Below are positions 17,494 to 26,293 of a DNA stretch of 64,000 bases, in pieces. Position 1 is the first letter of the stretch. Each line of letters starts with the position of its first letter. Below the pieces are notes generated by a model. That model was not told where the DNA came from. It worked only from the letters and a program-made list of their open reading frames with translations, and made no database searches. Origin of the DNA: Crossiella sp. CA-258035 (GTDB lineage Bacteria > Actinomycetota > Actinomycetes > Mycobacteriales > Pseudonocardiaceae); NCBI RefSeq assembly GCF_030064675.1, contig NZ_CP116413.1, forward strand, positions 7,028,501 through 7,092,500. The letters are read 5' to 3'. A program made the translations under genes and the position numbers.

Positions 17494-18909
17494 ATGAGCG
17501 ACAACGTCATTGTGGGCGCAATCGCCCAGCCCGAACCCGGTCACCGCCTGGCGGAGCTGTACGCGGACAAGCCGGTGCAGCGGATCCTGTGCTACACCGA
17601 CTCCGTCGGCCAGGTGGAGCTGAACAACCTCGTGCCCTTCGGCGTCGGGCTGCTGCGCGACCTGACCGAGCGGAACGCGCCGTTCCACACCGACTTCCGG
17701 CTGGACCTGGTGCAGCGGCACGGAAGAGGGCACGCCAGCGACAAGCTGACCGCCGAGCTGCTCGGCAGGTACGACCAGGTCTGGTTCTTCGGCATCCAGG
17801 CCTGCGACCTGCCGGAGCTGGGCCAGCCGGAGAACGAGCTGACCGCTCCCGAGGTGGCCGCGCTCCGGGCCTGGATGGACGCCGGTGGCGGCGTGCTGAT
17901 CACCGGCGACCACTCCAACCCGAAGCCGCCCGGCGCGGACCCGGCCCTGGACGAGCTGCTGAACCTGGGCCGGGCCATCTCGCACCGGGTGCCCAGGGCC
18001 GGGGAGCTGCGGGTGTGGGAGGGACTGCCGGACTCCACCATCGAGTTCAGCCACAACACCCACCAGCCCGACGACCGGGGCAGCGACCTCAACAACCCGT
18101 TCCCGATGGACGCCGACCACCACCCGCAGCAGCTGATCCTCAAGCGGTACCTGCCCACCGGCCGGCCGCACCCGCTCTTCAGCGGCAAACGCGGGCCGAT
18201 CGCGGTGTTCCCGGACCACATGCACGAGGGCCAGCTGCGCATCCCGGACAGCTACCCCGCCGAGGTCTGGCCCAGCGGCCCGTTCGGCCAGCCGAAGCCG
18301 GAGATCGTGGCCCGCGGCACCGACAAGCGCAACGGCTCGGTCTACGGCGTGGTCAGCGCCTACGACGGTCACGCGGCCGGGGTGGGCCGCATCGTGGCCG
18401 ACTCCACCTGGCACCACTACTTCAACATCAACCTGGTCGGCTTCCTGTCCGAACCGGCGGTGGCGGCCAAGATGGGCGAGTACTACGCCAACCTGGCGCT
18501 GTGGCTGGCCCCGCCCCGCGTGCGGCAGCAGGCGCGGACCAGGATGCTGTGGTGGCTGGCCAACCACCCGGCGGTGCAGATGGCCTTCGGCAACCCGGCC
18601 GCCGATGTGGGCCGCACCGCGCTGGGCCTGCTCGCCTCGGTGACCGGCCCGGCCACCGCGCACGACCTGGCCTGGCCACTGCCCACCGCCACCGACCTGC
18701 CCGCCGAGCTCGCGCTGGGCGGCCAGCTGGTGTCGTACTGGCAGGAGCTCAACGCCACCACCGACACGGTGCCCAGTCCCGCCGAGCTCATCGACCGGGG
18801 ACTGCGCGCGGCGGCTGAGGAACACGCCGCCACGCTCCGGGAAACCCTTGCCCGCACGGAGAACCTGGGCGCCAGCATCGAGTCGGGCCTGCGCCTGGCC
18901 GCGAGCTGA
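17494..18909 (+). CDS. 471-aa protein of unknown function, possible ThuA/GATase-like fold
   Basis: The protein has no signal peptide and no membrane segment. The first 250 residues alternate strands and helices, with VQRILCYTDSVGQVE, YDQVWFFGIQACDLPEL and GGGVLITGDHSNP. These resemble the spacing in ThuA-like or class I amidotransferase-like folds, but no catalytic Cys-His pair is clear. A histidine-rich part follows (DADHHPQQ, STWHHYFNINLVG). The C-terminal third is helical. A good site GGGGGAAACACC precedes the ATG. It stands alone, with a strong terminator after it. I do not know its role. Confidence 0.7.
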   Translation: MSDNVIVGAIAQPEPGHRLAELYADKPVQRILCYTDSVGQVELNNLVPFGVGLLRDLTERNAPFHTDFRLDLVQRHGRGHASDKLTAELLGRYDQVWFFGIQACDLPELGQPENELTAPEVAALRAWMDAGGGVLITGDHSNPKPPGADPALDELLNLGRAISHRVPRAGELRVWEGLPDSTIEFSHNTHQPDDRGSDLNNPFPMDADHHPQQLILKRYLPTGRPHPLFSGKRGPIAVFPDHMHEGQLRIPDSYPAEVWPSGPFGQPKPEIVARGTDKRNGSVYGVVSAYDGHAAGVGRIVADSTWHHYFNINLVGFLSEPAVAAKMGEYYANLALWLAPPRVRQQARTRMLWWLANHPAVQMAFGNPAADVGRTALGLLASVTGPATAHDLAWPLPTATDLPAELALGGQLVSYWQELNATTDTVPSPAELIDRGLRAAAEEHAATLRETLARTENLGASIESGLRLAAS

Positions 18910-18917
18910 CGCCGGTC

Positions 18918-18949
18918 GGTGCGCCCCGGCGACTCAGCCGGGGCGCACC
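18918..18949. terminator. strong bidirectional hairpin terminator
   Basis: GGTGCGCCCCGGC (18918-18930) pairs perfectly over 13 bp with GCCGGGGCGCACC (18937-18949), with a 6-base loop. It lies 8 bases after the stop of the 471-aa gene. The right arm includes the last codons and stop of the convergent fragment at 18934. There is no U-run, as is common in high-GC actinomycetes. Confidence 0.7.
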
Positions 18950-19575
18950 CCGAACTCGTACCGCTTCAGCGGACTCACCAGCGGCGCCACCCGCGGCGGC
19001 TCGGCGTCGACCAGGACACCGCACCAGCCCGACCACGCCCCGGTGGCCGTCCGGTCCTTGGCCCAGACCCGCCAGGAGAACACCGACTCGTGCGCGAACA
19101 CCCCTCGGGGCACCGTGACCTGCGCCGCGCTACCGTCTGGGATCTTGGTGGCGACCGCCCCGCCGACCCGGGAACCGCCAGCCCACCACTCGAACTCGGC
19201 ATCCATCACGTCACCGTCCACATCGGACAGTGTCGCGCGCAGCACCGGCGCGGGGGTGTACAGGACCAGCTCGGCCGGGGACGGCGGGCAGTCCAGGATC
19301 TCCACCTGTTGCCGCCCGGGAGCCTCGGGCACTGAGTTGTAGTCGACGGTCAGCCGCGGCGCGGTGCCGAAGGACTTCCACGCCCCGCGGTTCCACTCCT
19401 GCTCCGCGCGCAGCCCCAGGGTGAGCCGCCCGCTGTCGGCCGCCTGAGCTACCGCCGCCGAGGCGTTCAGCGCGACCGGCTGAGCCGGGCACCCGGCCGC
19501 ACCCGAGGACGCCGGTTTGCTGTCCACTTTGGACAGCCACTCAGGCTGCCGGTCCCAGCTGGTGTCCTGCTCCAC
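18934..19575 (-). pseudogene. C-terminal relic of a DNRLRE/LamG-type secreted protein
   Basis: The 213-codon frame reads as the end of large actinobacterial wall or secreted proteins. It starts inside a DNRLRE-like domain (QPEWLSKVDSKPAS, VAQAADSGRLTLGLRAEQ, FGTAPRLTVDYNSVP) and continues into an Ig-like segment (LRATLSDVDGDVMDAEFEW). No signal peptide is present, and a TAG stop lies 39 bases upstream in frame, so the N-terminal domains are missing. It is probably the remains of a deleted gene. Expression from the GTG at 19575 cannot be excluded. Confidence 0.6.
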
Positions 19576-19635
19576 CGGTGCCGGAACCCTACGAGCGCGG
19601 ACCGGCCCCGGCTATCGGCCAGTCGGCCCAGCCGC

Positions 19636-20037
19636 TCAGTGGCGGCCCGCGTCCGGGCGCACCGTGCTCGGCCCGGTCACCGCCGCCCCCAGCGCCAGCA
19701 CCCGCTCCCGCAACCCGCGGTCCGCCGTCACCACCAGGCAGGGCCGGTCCTCCGCGCGCACCAGGTCCACGATCGCGTCATCCCCCGACCCGCGCGCCGC
19801 GACCACCCGCACCGCGCCGGTGGCCGTCACGCCGGCGGCCTTGCCCTCCACCACCAGCACCACCTCCACCGGCCCGAGCGCCCACTCCGGCACCCCGCTC
19901 ACCGGTGGCAAACCATTGCCCGGCAACGAGCTCAGCGTCTCCAGCAGCCGCGCGGTGGCGCCTGCCCGGTCCCGCCACCAGCCGTCGGGCACCGAGCCGA
20001 CCACGTTGGCCGCGTCCACGATCACCAGGCCGGTCAA
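19636..20037 (-). CDS. NYN/PIN-like nuclease domain protein
   Basis: The 133-residue protein is a single compact domain. Acidic residues sit at the positions used for metal binding in NYN/PIN-like ribonucleases: VDAANVVGS at the N-terminus, GSGDDAIVDLV in the middle and VVTADRGLRERV near the end. It resembles the small actinobacterial proteins annotated as NTP pyrophosphohydrolase or YacP-like NYN proteins. The start codon overlaps the stop of the GGDEF/EAL gene by 4 bases, so the two are translated as a unit. An RNA substrate is likely but unknown. Confidence 0.7.
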   Translation of the reverse strand: MTGLVIVDAANVVGSVPDGWWRDRAGATARLLETLSSLPGNGLPPVSGVPEWALGPVEVVLVVEGKAAGVTATGAVRVVAARGSGDDAIVDLVRAEDRPCLVVTADRGLRERVLALGAAVTGPSTVRPDAGRH

Positions 20038-22136
20038 GGGAAACTCCGCGCCAGCACCGCCGACATGGTCGCGGGCGGTCCCGGCGAGCCGAAGAAGGAA
20101 CCCTGGGCCAGGTCGGCGCCGAGGTCGCGGCAGCGGCGGGCGTGTTCAGCGGTGCCGACGCCGTCCATCAGCACCGCGGCCTCCAGCCGGTGCACCACGG
20201 GCAGCAGGGACTCCACCGCGTCGGCGAGCAGGCCCGGCGGGGCGGGCTGGCCGAGCCGGTGCACCAGGCGCGGGGACAGCCGGACCGAGCTGACCGCCAG
20301 CTCGTCCAGCAGGGTCAGCTCGTCGGTGCCGCAGCAGAACTCGTCCAGCAGCACCGGAACCGCCATGCCGGCCAGGGTCTCCACGTTGTCCTCGACCTCG
20401 CCGAACCCGGCCAGCAGCGCCGCCGCGGGCACGCCCAGCCACAGCTGGTCCGGTGCGAGCGCGAAGCCGTCGAGCACCTTGCGCACATCGGCGACCAGGT
20501 CCGGATCGGCCGCCTGGCTGCGGCCCAGCCGCAGGCCGATCGGCGGCATCCGGGCCTGGAACTCCTGCTGCCACAACGCCAGCTGCTCGCAGGCGGCGCG
20601 CAGCATCCACTGTCCGATGAGGATGGTCAGGCCGGTCTCCTCGGCCAGCCGCACGCACTCGTCGTGCCGGATCTCGCCGAAGTCGGGGTGCACCCAGTGC
20701 AGCAGCACCTCCACCCCGGCCAGCCGGTCGTCGGCGAGCTGGCGGACCGGTTGGTACAGCAGGCGCAGCTGGCCGTTCTCCCAGGCGCCGGGCATGGTCG
20801 CGGCCAGCGCGAACCGCTCCCGGTCCCGCCGGTCGGCGTCCTGGTCGTGCAGGCCCCACTGGCGGCGGCCGGAGGACTTGACCCGGCGCAGCGTGGCGGC
20901 CGCGGACCGCAGCAGCTCCACCGGTTTGATCCGCCCCGCCTGCTGCTGCACCACGCCGATGCTGGCCGAGACCGCCACCCCGCGCTCGTTCAGGTAGACC
21001 GGCTCGCCCAGCTCCTCGTTGATCCTGGCGGCCATGGTGGCCACGTCCGGGGTGCTCGCGGTGTGCTCGATGAGGATCGCGAACTCGTCCCCGCCGAACC
21101 GGGCGACCAGAGCCTTCTCGTTGGCCACCACCGCACGCAGCTTGTCCGCGACCAGCCGCAGCACCTGGTCGCCGACCTCGTGCCCGAGCCCGCTGTTGAT
21201 CATCCCGAAGCCGTCGATGTCCAGGTGGTACAGGCTCATCCCGGTGGCCGGGTCGATCCGGCCGAGCACGGACTCCAAGCGGGTCAGGAAGAACTGCCGG
21301 TTCGCCAGCCCGGTCAGCCGGTCGTGCAACGCCTGGTGGTGCAGGCGGTCCTGCACCAGCTTCAGCTCGGTGACGTCCTCCACCATGGTCACGCAGCCGG
21401 TCGGCTCGCCCCGCTCGTCGCGCAGCAGCGAGACCGCGAGGTAGGCGAACCCGGTCTCCTCATCACCCTTGCGCAGCCTGGCCATCGCCCGGAACCGGTC
21501 CAGCCGACCGGCGAGGAGCGCCTCGTAGGCGCGGGTGACCTCGGCGGTGGTGTCGGCGTGCACGAAGTCCATCAGCCGCCTGCCGCGCATGCCCGCCGGT
21601 TCCTGGCCGAGGATCCCGCACAGCGCCTGGTTGAAGTTGACGAACGTGCCGTCCAGCTCGGTGATCGCGATGCCCACCACCGAGCTGGTGAACACCTCGC
21701 GCAGCCGCGCCTCGCTGCCGCGCAGGGCCCGCTCGGCGTTGTCCTTGGCCCGCAACAGCGCCTGCTTGACGTCCTCCTGCTGCTCGAAGGTCCGCTGCCG
21801 GGTCGCCTCGGCGTACCCGGCGGACACCGCGCCCAGCGCCAGCACCACCCGCTGCACCAGCTCCGGCGTCCCGGCCAGCTCGGCCAGCCTCGGCAGCCCG
21901 GAACCGAGCACCTTCATCGTGCACAGCAGGCTCTCCGCCGGGGTGAACTGCCCGGCCACCAGGCGTTTGCCGACTTCGCTCGCCCGCGTCAGCCGGTCCG
22001 CGGACCCCAGCAGCTCCTCGACCAGCTCGTCCAGCAGTTCGCTCAGGAACGCCGCGATCTCCGCCTGGGACCGCGGCACGTACACGGTCCGGCTGATCTC
22101 GTGCAGCCACTGCCGCGCCAGCTCGGCCCGGTTCAC
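20034..22136 (-). CDS. PAS-GGDEF-EAL protein with degenerate EAL domain
   Basis: The 700-residue cytoplasmic protein has an N-terminal helical region (1-140), a PAS domain (about 145-265), a GGDEF domain with the intact signature FGGDEF, and an EAL-like domain. The GGDEF domain should make cyclic di-GMP. The EAL domain looks dead or only binding: the signature reads EVLLHW instead of EALLRW, DDFGTG is replaced by DEFCCG, and the later lysine motif reads VRLSPR. No RxxD inhibitory site precedes GGDEF. GTG 22136 has a GAGG site; GTG or ATG up to 22181 would add 15 residues. It is coupled to a NYN nuclease gene. Confidence 0.85.
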   Translation of the reverse strand: MNRAELARQWLHEISRTVYVPRSQAEIAAFLSELLDELVEELLGSADRLTRASEVGKRLVAGQFTPAESLLCTMKVLGSGLPRLAELAGTPELVQRVVLALGAVSAGYAEATRQRTFEQQEDVKQALLRAKDNAERALRGSEARLREVFTSSVVGIAITELDGTFVNFNQALCGILGQEPAGMRGRRLMDFVHADTTAEVTRAYEALLAGRLDRFRAMARLRKGDEETGFAYLAVSLLRDERGEPTGCVTMVEDVTELKLVQDRLHHQALHDRLTGLANRQFFLTRLESVLGRIDPATGMSLYHLDIDGFGMINSGLGHEVGDQVLRLVADKLRAVVANEKALVARFGGDEFAILIEHTASTPDVATMAARINEELGEPVYLNERGVAVSASIGVVQQQAGRIKPVELLRSAAATLRRVKSSGRRQWGLHDQDADRRDRERFALAATMPGAWENGQLRLLYQPVRQLADDRLAGVEVLLHWVHPDFGEIRHDECVRLAEETGLTILIGQWMLRAACEQLALWQQEFQARMPPIGLRLGRSQAADPDLVADVRKVLDGFALAPDQLWLGVPAAALLAGFGEVEDNVETLAGMAVPVLLDEFCCGTDELTLLDELAVSSVRLSPRLVHRLGQPAPPGLLADAVESLLPVVHRLEAAVLMDGVGTAEHARRCRDLGADLAQGSFFGSPGPPATMSAVLARSFP

Positions 22137-22393
22137 CGCGGCACCTCGCGCAGCGCGGCACGCCACGGGGCGGCCGGACATGGCAGCGGCACGGCGAACA
22201 CCTCATCGCGGTCTCGAGACGGTGGCGGGACTCGGGCGGAACACGCGATCCGAATCCCACCACCATATTCCGCCGATCCGCCCCCGGGCAGGGACCGATG
22301 CCCGGGGGCAGCTGGATCGTCGCCCGATCGGTACCCGGATGGCCCAGTGCATCACCCGGGCGGCTGGATTCCGGCGAGCGGTCGCCGGGATAC

Positions 22394-23200
22394 CTAGACC
22401 TTGCGGCCCACCGCGGCGAACAGGTTGGAGTGGCGCACGTCCTCCTCGGCCACCGCGCCGGTCTCCGGCCGCCAGTTCGGCGTGTAGACCAGGCCCGGCT
22501 CGACCAGCTCGAAGCCCTCGGCGAAGCGCAGGATGTCCGCCCTGGTGCGCGGGTGGATCGGCTCCTGGGTGTTCTTGAAGACCTCCACCGCCTTGGTCAT
22601 CGCCTCCCGGTTGCCGTCCCAGGTGAAGGCGGAGAAGGCCAGGTAGCTGCCCTCGGGCAGGGCCTCCCGGTAGCGCTGGACGACCGCCCACGGGTCGTCG
22701 GCGTCCGGGATGAACTGCAGGACGCCGACCAGCAGCAGCGCCACCGGCTGGGTGAAGTCCAGCAGCCGCCTGGTCTCCGGGTGGTCCAGGATCGCCTCCG
22801 GGTCACGCAGGTCGGCCTGGATCGCCCCGGCGTTCGGGTTGTCCCGCAGCAGCAGCTCGCTGTGCGCCACCGCCACCGGCTCGATGTCGACGTAGACCAC
22901 CTTGGACTCCGGCGCGAGGGCCTGCGCCACCTCGTGCACGTTGCCCACGGTCGGCACGCCGGAGCCGAGGTCCAGGAACTGGCGGATGCCCTGGCGCACC
23001 AGGTACTGCACCGAGCGGCCGAGGAAGGCGCGGTTGAGCCGGGCCATGTCCCTGGCCGGCACCACGGTCAGCAGCCGGTCGGCCAGCGTCCGGTCCATCT
23101 CGAAGTTGTGACCGCCACCGAGCAGGTAGTCGTAGATGCGGGCCGAGCTCGGCAGCTCCATGTTGACCCCTTCGGGCACCCAGCTCAGTTCGTTCGACAC
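22394..23200 (-). CDS. SAM-dependent methyltransferase, DUF574 family (copy 2)
   Basis: The 268-residue protein belongs to the actinobacterial DUF574/SAM_MT family. It has the N-terminal ARIYDYLLGGGHNFEMDR block and a Rossmann SAM-binding stretch (FLDLGSGVPT, VVYVDIEP). The GTG at 23200 is chosen for its GAAGGGA ribosome binding site and because it abuts the stop of the paralogous gene upstream, leaving one base between them. It is paralogous to the upstream copy (23202-24005). Family members are found in large numbers in actinomycete genomes, and their substrates are mostly unknown. Confidence 0.85.
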   Translation of the reverse strand: MSNELSWVPEGVNMELPSSARIYDYLLGGGHNFEMDRTLADRLLTVVPARDMARLNRAFLGRSVQYLVRQGIRQFLDLGSGVPTVGNVHEVAQALAPESKVVYVDIEPVAVAHSELLLRDNPNAGAIQADLRDPEAILDHPETRRLLDFTQPVALLLVGVLQFIPDADDPWAVVQRYREALPEGSYLAFSAFTWDGNREAMTKAVEVFKNTQEPIHPRTRADILRFAEGFELVEPGLVYTPNWRPETGAVAEEDVRHSNLFAAVGRKV

Positions 23201-23201
23201 G

Positions 23202-24005
23202 TCACGCTGTCCCTTCGGTGGAGGATGACTTGCGGCCGACACCGGCGAAGCACCACTCGCCGACGGCGTTGGGACCGGGGCGCACCGGGTTGCGCCACTG
23301 CCCCGGATGTACCAGCCCCGGCGCGACCAGGTCGAAACCGGCGAAGAAGCCCTCGATCCGGGTCCGGCTGCGTGGGTGCACGGGGTCACTGTCGACCATC
23401 CACCCCTGCGCCTGCTTCACCGGTTCGGGTGATACGTCGAAGGTGGCGTGGCTGAGTGCCAGGAAACTGCCCGCGGCCAGCCGGTTCGCGTAACCGGTGA
23501 GCATCCCCTCGGGATCTCGCTCGTTGGGCACGTAGTGCAGCAGGGCTATCGCGAGCAGGCCGACCGGGGCGGTGAAGTCGAGCATCCGGCGGACCTTCGG
23601 CGCGGTCAGCACCGCGCGCGGGTCGGCCGCGTCCGCGCGCAGCACGGTGGCCTGCTCGTCGCCCTCGAGCAGCAGTTCGGCGTGCGCCACCGCCAGCTCG
23701 TCGTGGTCGACGTAGACCACCCTGGTCTCCGGCGCGGCCTGCCTGGCGACCAGGTGCACCGGGTCCACGCCGGGGATGCCGCAGCCCAGGTCCAGGAACT
23801 GGCGCACCCCGGCGGAGAGCATGAAGTGCACCACCCGGCGCACGAACGCCCGGTTGACCACCGCCGAGTGCGCCACCCACGGCATCTCGGCGACCATCCG
23901 GTTGGCGAACTCGCGGTCCACGGCGAAGTTGTGACCGCCGCCGAGCAGGTAGTCGTAGATCCGGGCGGACCGGGGCCCTGCCCAGTCACGCTGCGCTCCG
24001 GTCAC
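23202..24005 (-). CDS. SAM-dependent methyltransferase, DUF574 family (copy 1)
   Basis: This 267-residue paralogue of the next gene shares ARIYDYLLGGGHNF, FLDLGCGIPG and VVYVDHDELAVAHAELLL. The pair looks like a tandem duplication that has diverged. Both may be transcribed from the region before 24005, opposite the ROK regulator. A 28-base inverted repeat (24042-24069) lies in that region. The substrate is unknown. Confidence 0.85.
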   Translation of the reverse strand: MTGAQRDWAGPRSARIYDYLLGGGHNFAVDREFANRMVAEMPWVAHSAVVNRAFVRRVVHFMLSAGVRQFLDLGCGIPGVDPVHLVARQAAPETRVVYVDHDELAVAHAELLLEGDEQATVLRADAADPRAVLTAPKVRRMLDFTAPVGLLAIALLHYVPNERDPEGMLTGYANRLAAGSFLALSHATFDVSPEPVKQAQGWMVDSDPVHPRSRTRIEGFFAGFDLVAPGLVHPGQWRNPVRPGPNAVGEWCFAGVGRKSSSTEGTA

Positions 24006-24041
24006 GGCACACCTCGGGGATGTCGGCGGGTGGCGAACACA

Positions 24042-24069
24042 CTACTGAGGGTGGCCAGTCCCCCAGTAG
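24042..24069. promoter_or_regulatory. inverted repeat between divergent methyltransferase and ROK genes
   Basis: CTACTGAGGG (24042-24051) faces CCCCCAGTAG (24060-24069), matching at 9 of 10 positions. It lies 37 bases before the methyltransferase start and 149 bases before the ROK gene. It could be the operator of the ROK regulator, because such proteins often bind long palindromes near their own gene. Confidence 0.4.
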
Positions 24070-24217
24070 CACCCCGTTGCGCGACGGCGCGCGCCGATAT
24101 GCCGGACCGGACACGGAAGAGGTCCTACGATTCGGCGGGCACCCGCGCTCGGGTGACACCTGGATGGCCGTATCCGCATGACGCGTCCAGTGACGCACGC
24201 GTGAAGGGGGAGTGGTG

Positions 24218-25426
24218 GTGCGAGCCGGAAGTCCGCGTCTGCTGCGGGAGATCAACGATCGGGCGGCCATCGAGATCCTCCTGGCCAACGGGGCGATGAC
24301 CCGGTCCGAGCTGGAGACCGCGATCGGCCTGTCCAAACCGGCCACCGCGCAGCTGCTGGCGCGGCTGGAGGAGGACGACGTGGTGCGCCGGGAGGGCCTG
24401 CGCGGCGGCGCGCGCGGGCCGAGGGCGCAGCTGTGGGCGGTCAACGGGGCGCTGTGCCACGTGGCCGCGGTGGACCTGACCGCGGCGTCGGTGGACATCG
24501 CGGTCGCGGACATCTCCGGCAGGCTGCTCGCCGAGCACCGCGCGGTGATGCCGGCCGGGCCGACCGAGGCGGTGCTGGCCGCCTTCACCACGGCGCTGGG
24601 CGCGGCGGTGCGGCTGGCCGGGCTGCCCGAGGACGGGCTGCGGCACGTGGTGGTGGGCAGTCCCGGCGCGGTGGACCGGGCCACCGGGCAGCTCGGGTTC
24701 GCCCCGCACCTGCCCGGCTGGGAGGGCTTCGACCTGCCGGGGCGGCTCAGCGAGCTGCTCAACGCCACGGTCACGGTGGAGAACGACGTCAACCTGGTCG
24801 CGCTGGAGGAGATGGTCTCCGGCAAGGCCGTCGACGTGCGGGACATGGTGCTGGTCTGGCCCGCGGACGCGGTGGGCAGCGCGGTGGTGGTCAACCGGGT
24901 GCTGCTGCGCGGGGCCACCGGCGGCGCGGGCGAGATCGACTGGATGCGGGTGCCGGACCGGGCCCAGGCCGGCAGCGAGGTCGGCCGGGAGGGGATCCGC
25001 TTCGGCGACCTGGTCAGCTCGGACTCGATCACCGGCCTGGCCGCGGCGCACGGGGTGGTGGCCGGCTCCGGGATCGAGGCGGTGCGCGCCGCGGTGGCCG
25101 ACCCCGAGCTGGGCCTGCCGTTCCTGACCGACCTGGCCCGCCGGATCGCCACCGGGGTGGCCAACCTGGTCTCGGTGCTCGATCCGGAGCTGGTGCTGCT
25201 CTCCGGGGAGACCGCGGAGACCGGCGGGCAGCTGCTGTGCGAGCTGGTGCGGACCGAGCTGCACCAGCTGGTGATCCCGAAGACGCCGGTGGAGCTGGCC
25301 TCGGTGACCGGCAACGCGGTGCGCGCGGGCGCGCTGCACGCGGCCTACGCGATCGCCCGCGAGGAGATCTTCGGGCTGCCCGCAGCGGACTTCATGAAGC
25401 CCGCGGGGTCACGGTCGCACCGGTAG
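24218..25426 (+). CDS. ROK family transcriptional regulator
   Basis: The 402-residue protein has an N-terminal winged helix-turn-helix (MTRSELETAIGLSKPATAQL, about residues 28-47) and a ROK sugar-kinase-like domain. Parts of the ROK domain are VVGSPGAVDRATGQLG, VENDVNLVALEE and a GGAGEIDWMR loop. The usual zinc-binding CxCGxxGC motif and the catalytic kinase DHD pattern are absent, so it should be a regulator rather than a kinase. Three GTG codons in a row begin at 24212. The third (24218) has the best distance from GGGGG. Effector sugar and targets are unknown. Its end overlaps the convergent methyltransferase by 18 bases. Confidence 0.85.
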   Translation: MRAGSPRLLREINDRAAIEILLANGAMTRSELETAIGLSKPATAQLLARLEEDDVVRREGLRGGARGPRAQLWAVNGALCHVAAVDLTAASVDIAVADISGRLLAEHRAVMPAGPTEAVLAAFTTALGAAVRLAGLPEDGLRHVVVGSPGAVDRATGQLGFAPHLPGWEGFDLPGRLSELLNATVTVENDVNLVALEEMVSGKAVDVRDMVLVWPADAVGSAVVVNRVLLRGATGGAGEIDWMRVPDRAQAGSEVGREGIRFGDLVSSDSITGLAAAHGVVAGSGIEAVRAAVADPELGLPFLTDLARRIATGVANLVSVLDPELVLLSGETAETGGQLLCELVRTELHQLVIPKTPVELASVTGNAVRAGALHAAYAIAREEIFGLPAADFMKPAGSRSHR

Positions 25427-26119
25427 CTGGTCGATCTCCCACATGCCCAGCGCCTTGTCCGCGAAGGCGCCGCCCTGCTCGGTGCAGTTCTCCACCAGCA
25501 CGGCGACCGGGTCGGGCAGGCGGAACGGAGCGCGCTGCAGGTTGAGCGGGCGCCAGTCGCCGGTGGCGATGTCCTCGTTGTGCTCCAGTTCGAGGAAGGT
25601 GGTGGCGAGCAGGTAGCGGGAGCCGCTGCGGCGCAGGTTGTCCAGCGCGTCCCAGACCTGCTCGAAGCTCAGGTGCACCAGGCAGTCCCGGCAGAGCACC
25701 GCGTCGGTGCGCGGCAGCGGGTCCCTGGTGAGGTCGAGGGTGTAGAAGCGGCGGTTGCCGCCGTGCCGGAAGTACTTGGCCAGGTTGGCCGCGATCAGCT
25801 CCTCCACGATGTCCGCGCCCAGGTAGGTCTCCAGGCCGAGGTCGCAGCCGGCCAGCCAGCCGAAGTCGCCGCACGGGATGTCCAGCAGGCTGCGGATGCC
25901 GAAGCGGCGCAACAGCTTCGGCAGCTCGGTGCGCAGCACGGCGGTCTGCGCCAGCGCGGAGCCGCAGCCGGAGACCGAGTCCGCGCTGCCCCACATGTTG
26001 CTGTGGAAGATGTGCGCGAACACCTCCCGGGTGCTCAGCCCGCTCAGTTCGTCGGCCTTGGCGAGGTAGTTCAGGTGCGCGGGCACCGGTGGGCGGGGGC
26101 TGTGGTTCACGGGTCTCAT
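25409..26119 (-). CDS. class I SAM-dependent methyltransferase
   Basis: The 236-residue protein has a Rossmann-type SAM site (LLDIPCGDFGWL, YLGADIVEELI) and a CRDCLVHLSFEQ segment that fits motif IV-V. It resembles small-molecule methyltransferases seen in secondary metabolism or glycan modification, but no partner gene is nearby. ATG 26119 is chosen because the protein domain starts soon after it. A GTG four codons later is possible. There is no clear ribosome binding site, so leaderless translation is possible. Confidence 0.75.
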   Translation of the reverse strand: MRPVNHSPRPPVPAHLNYLAKADELSGLSTREVFAHIFHSNMWGSADSVSGCGSALAQTAVLRTELPKLLRRFGIRSLLDIPCGDFGWLAGCDLGLETYLGADIVEELIAANLAKYFRHGGNRRFYTLDLTRDPLPRTDAVLCRDCLVHLSFEQVWDALDNLRRSGSRYLLATTFLELEHNEDIATGDWRPLNLQRAPFRLPDPVAVLVENCTEQGGAFADKALGMWEIDQLPVRP

Positions 26120-26293
26120 TGTGTGCGGCGGAAAACACGGATCGGCCACGGAACGCCGACGACCCGGCACTGACCCCCCTCAAGCACTCATCGAGTGATG
26201 CCCGTTCGCCCCCAGCGGAATCACCCGATCGCACCCCACCCCACCCGGCAGTCTGAACCCACCACACCACCGCCACCCCTGGGGGAGAGAAAG

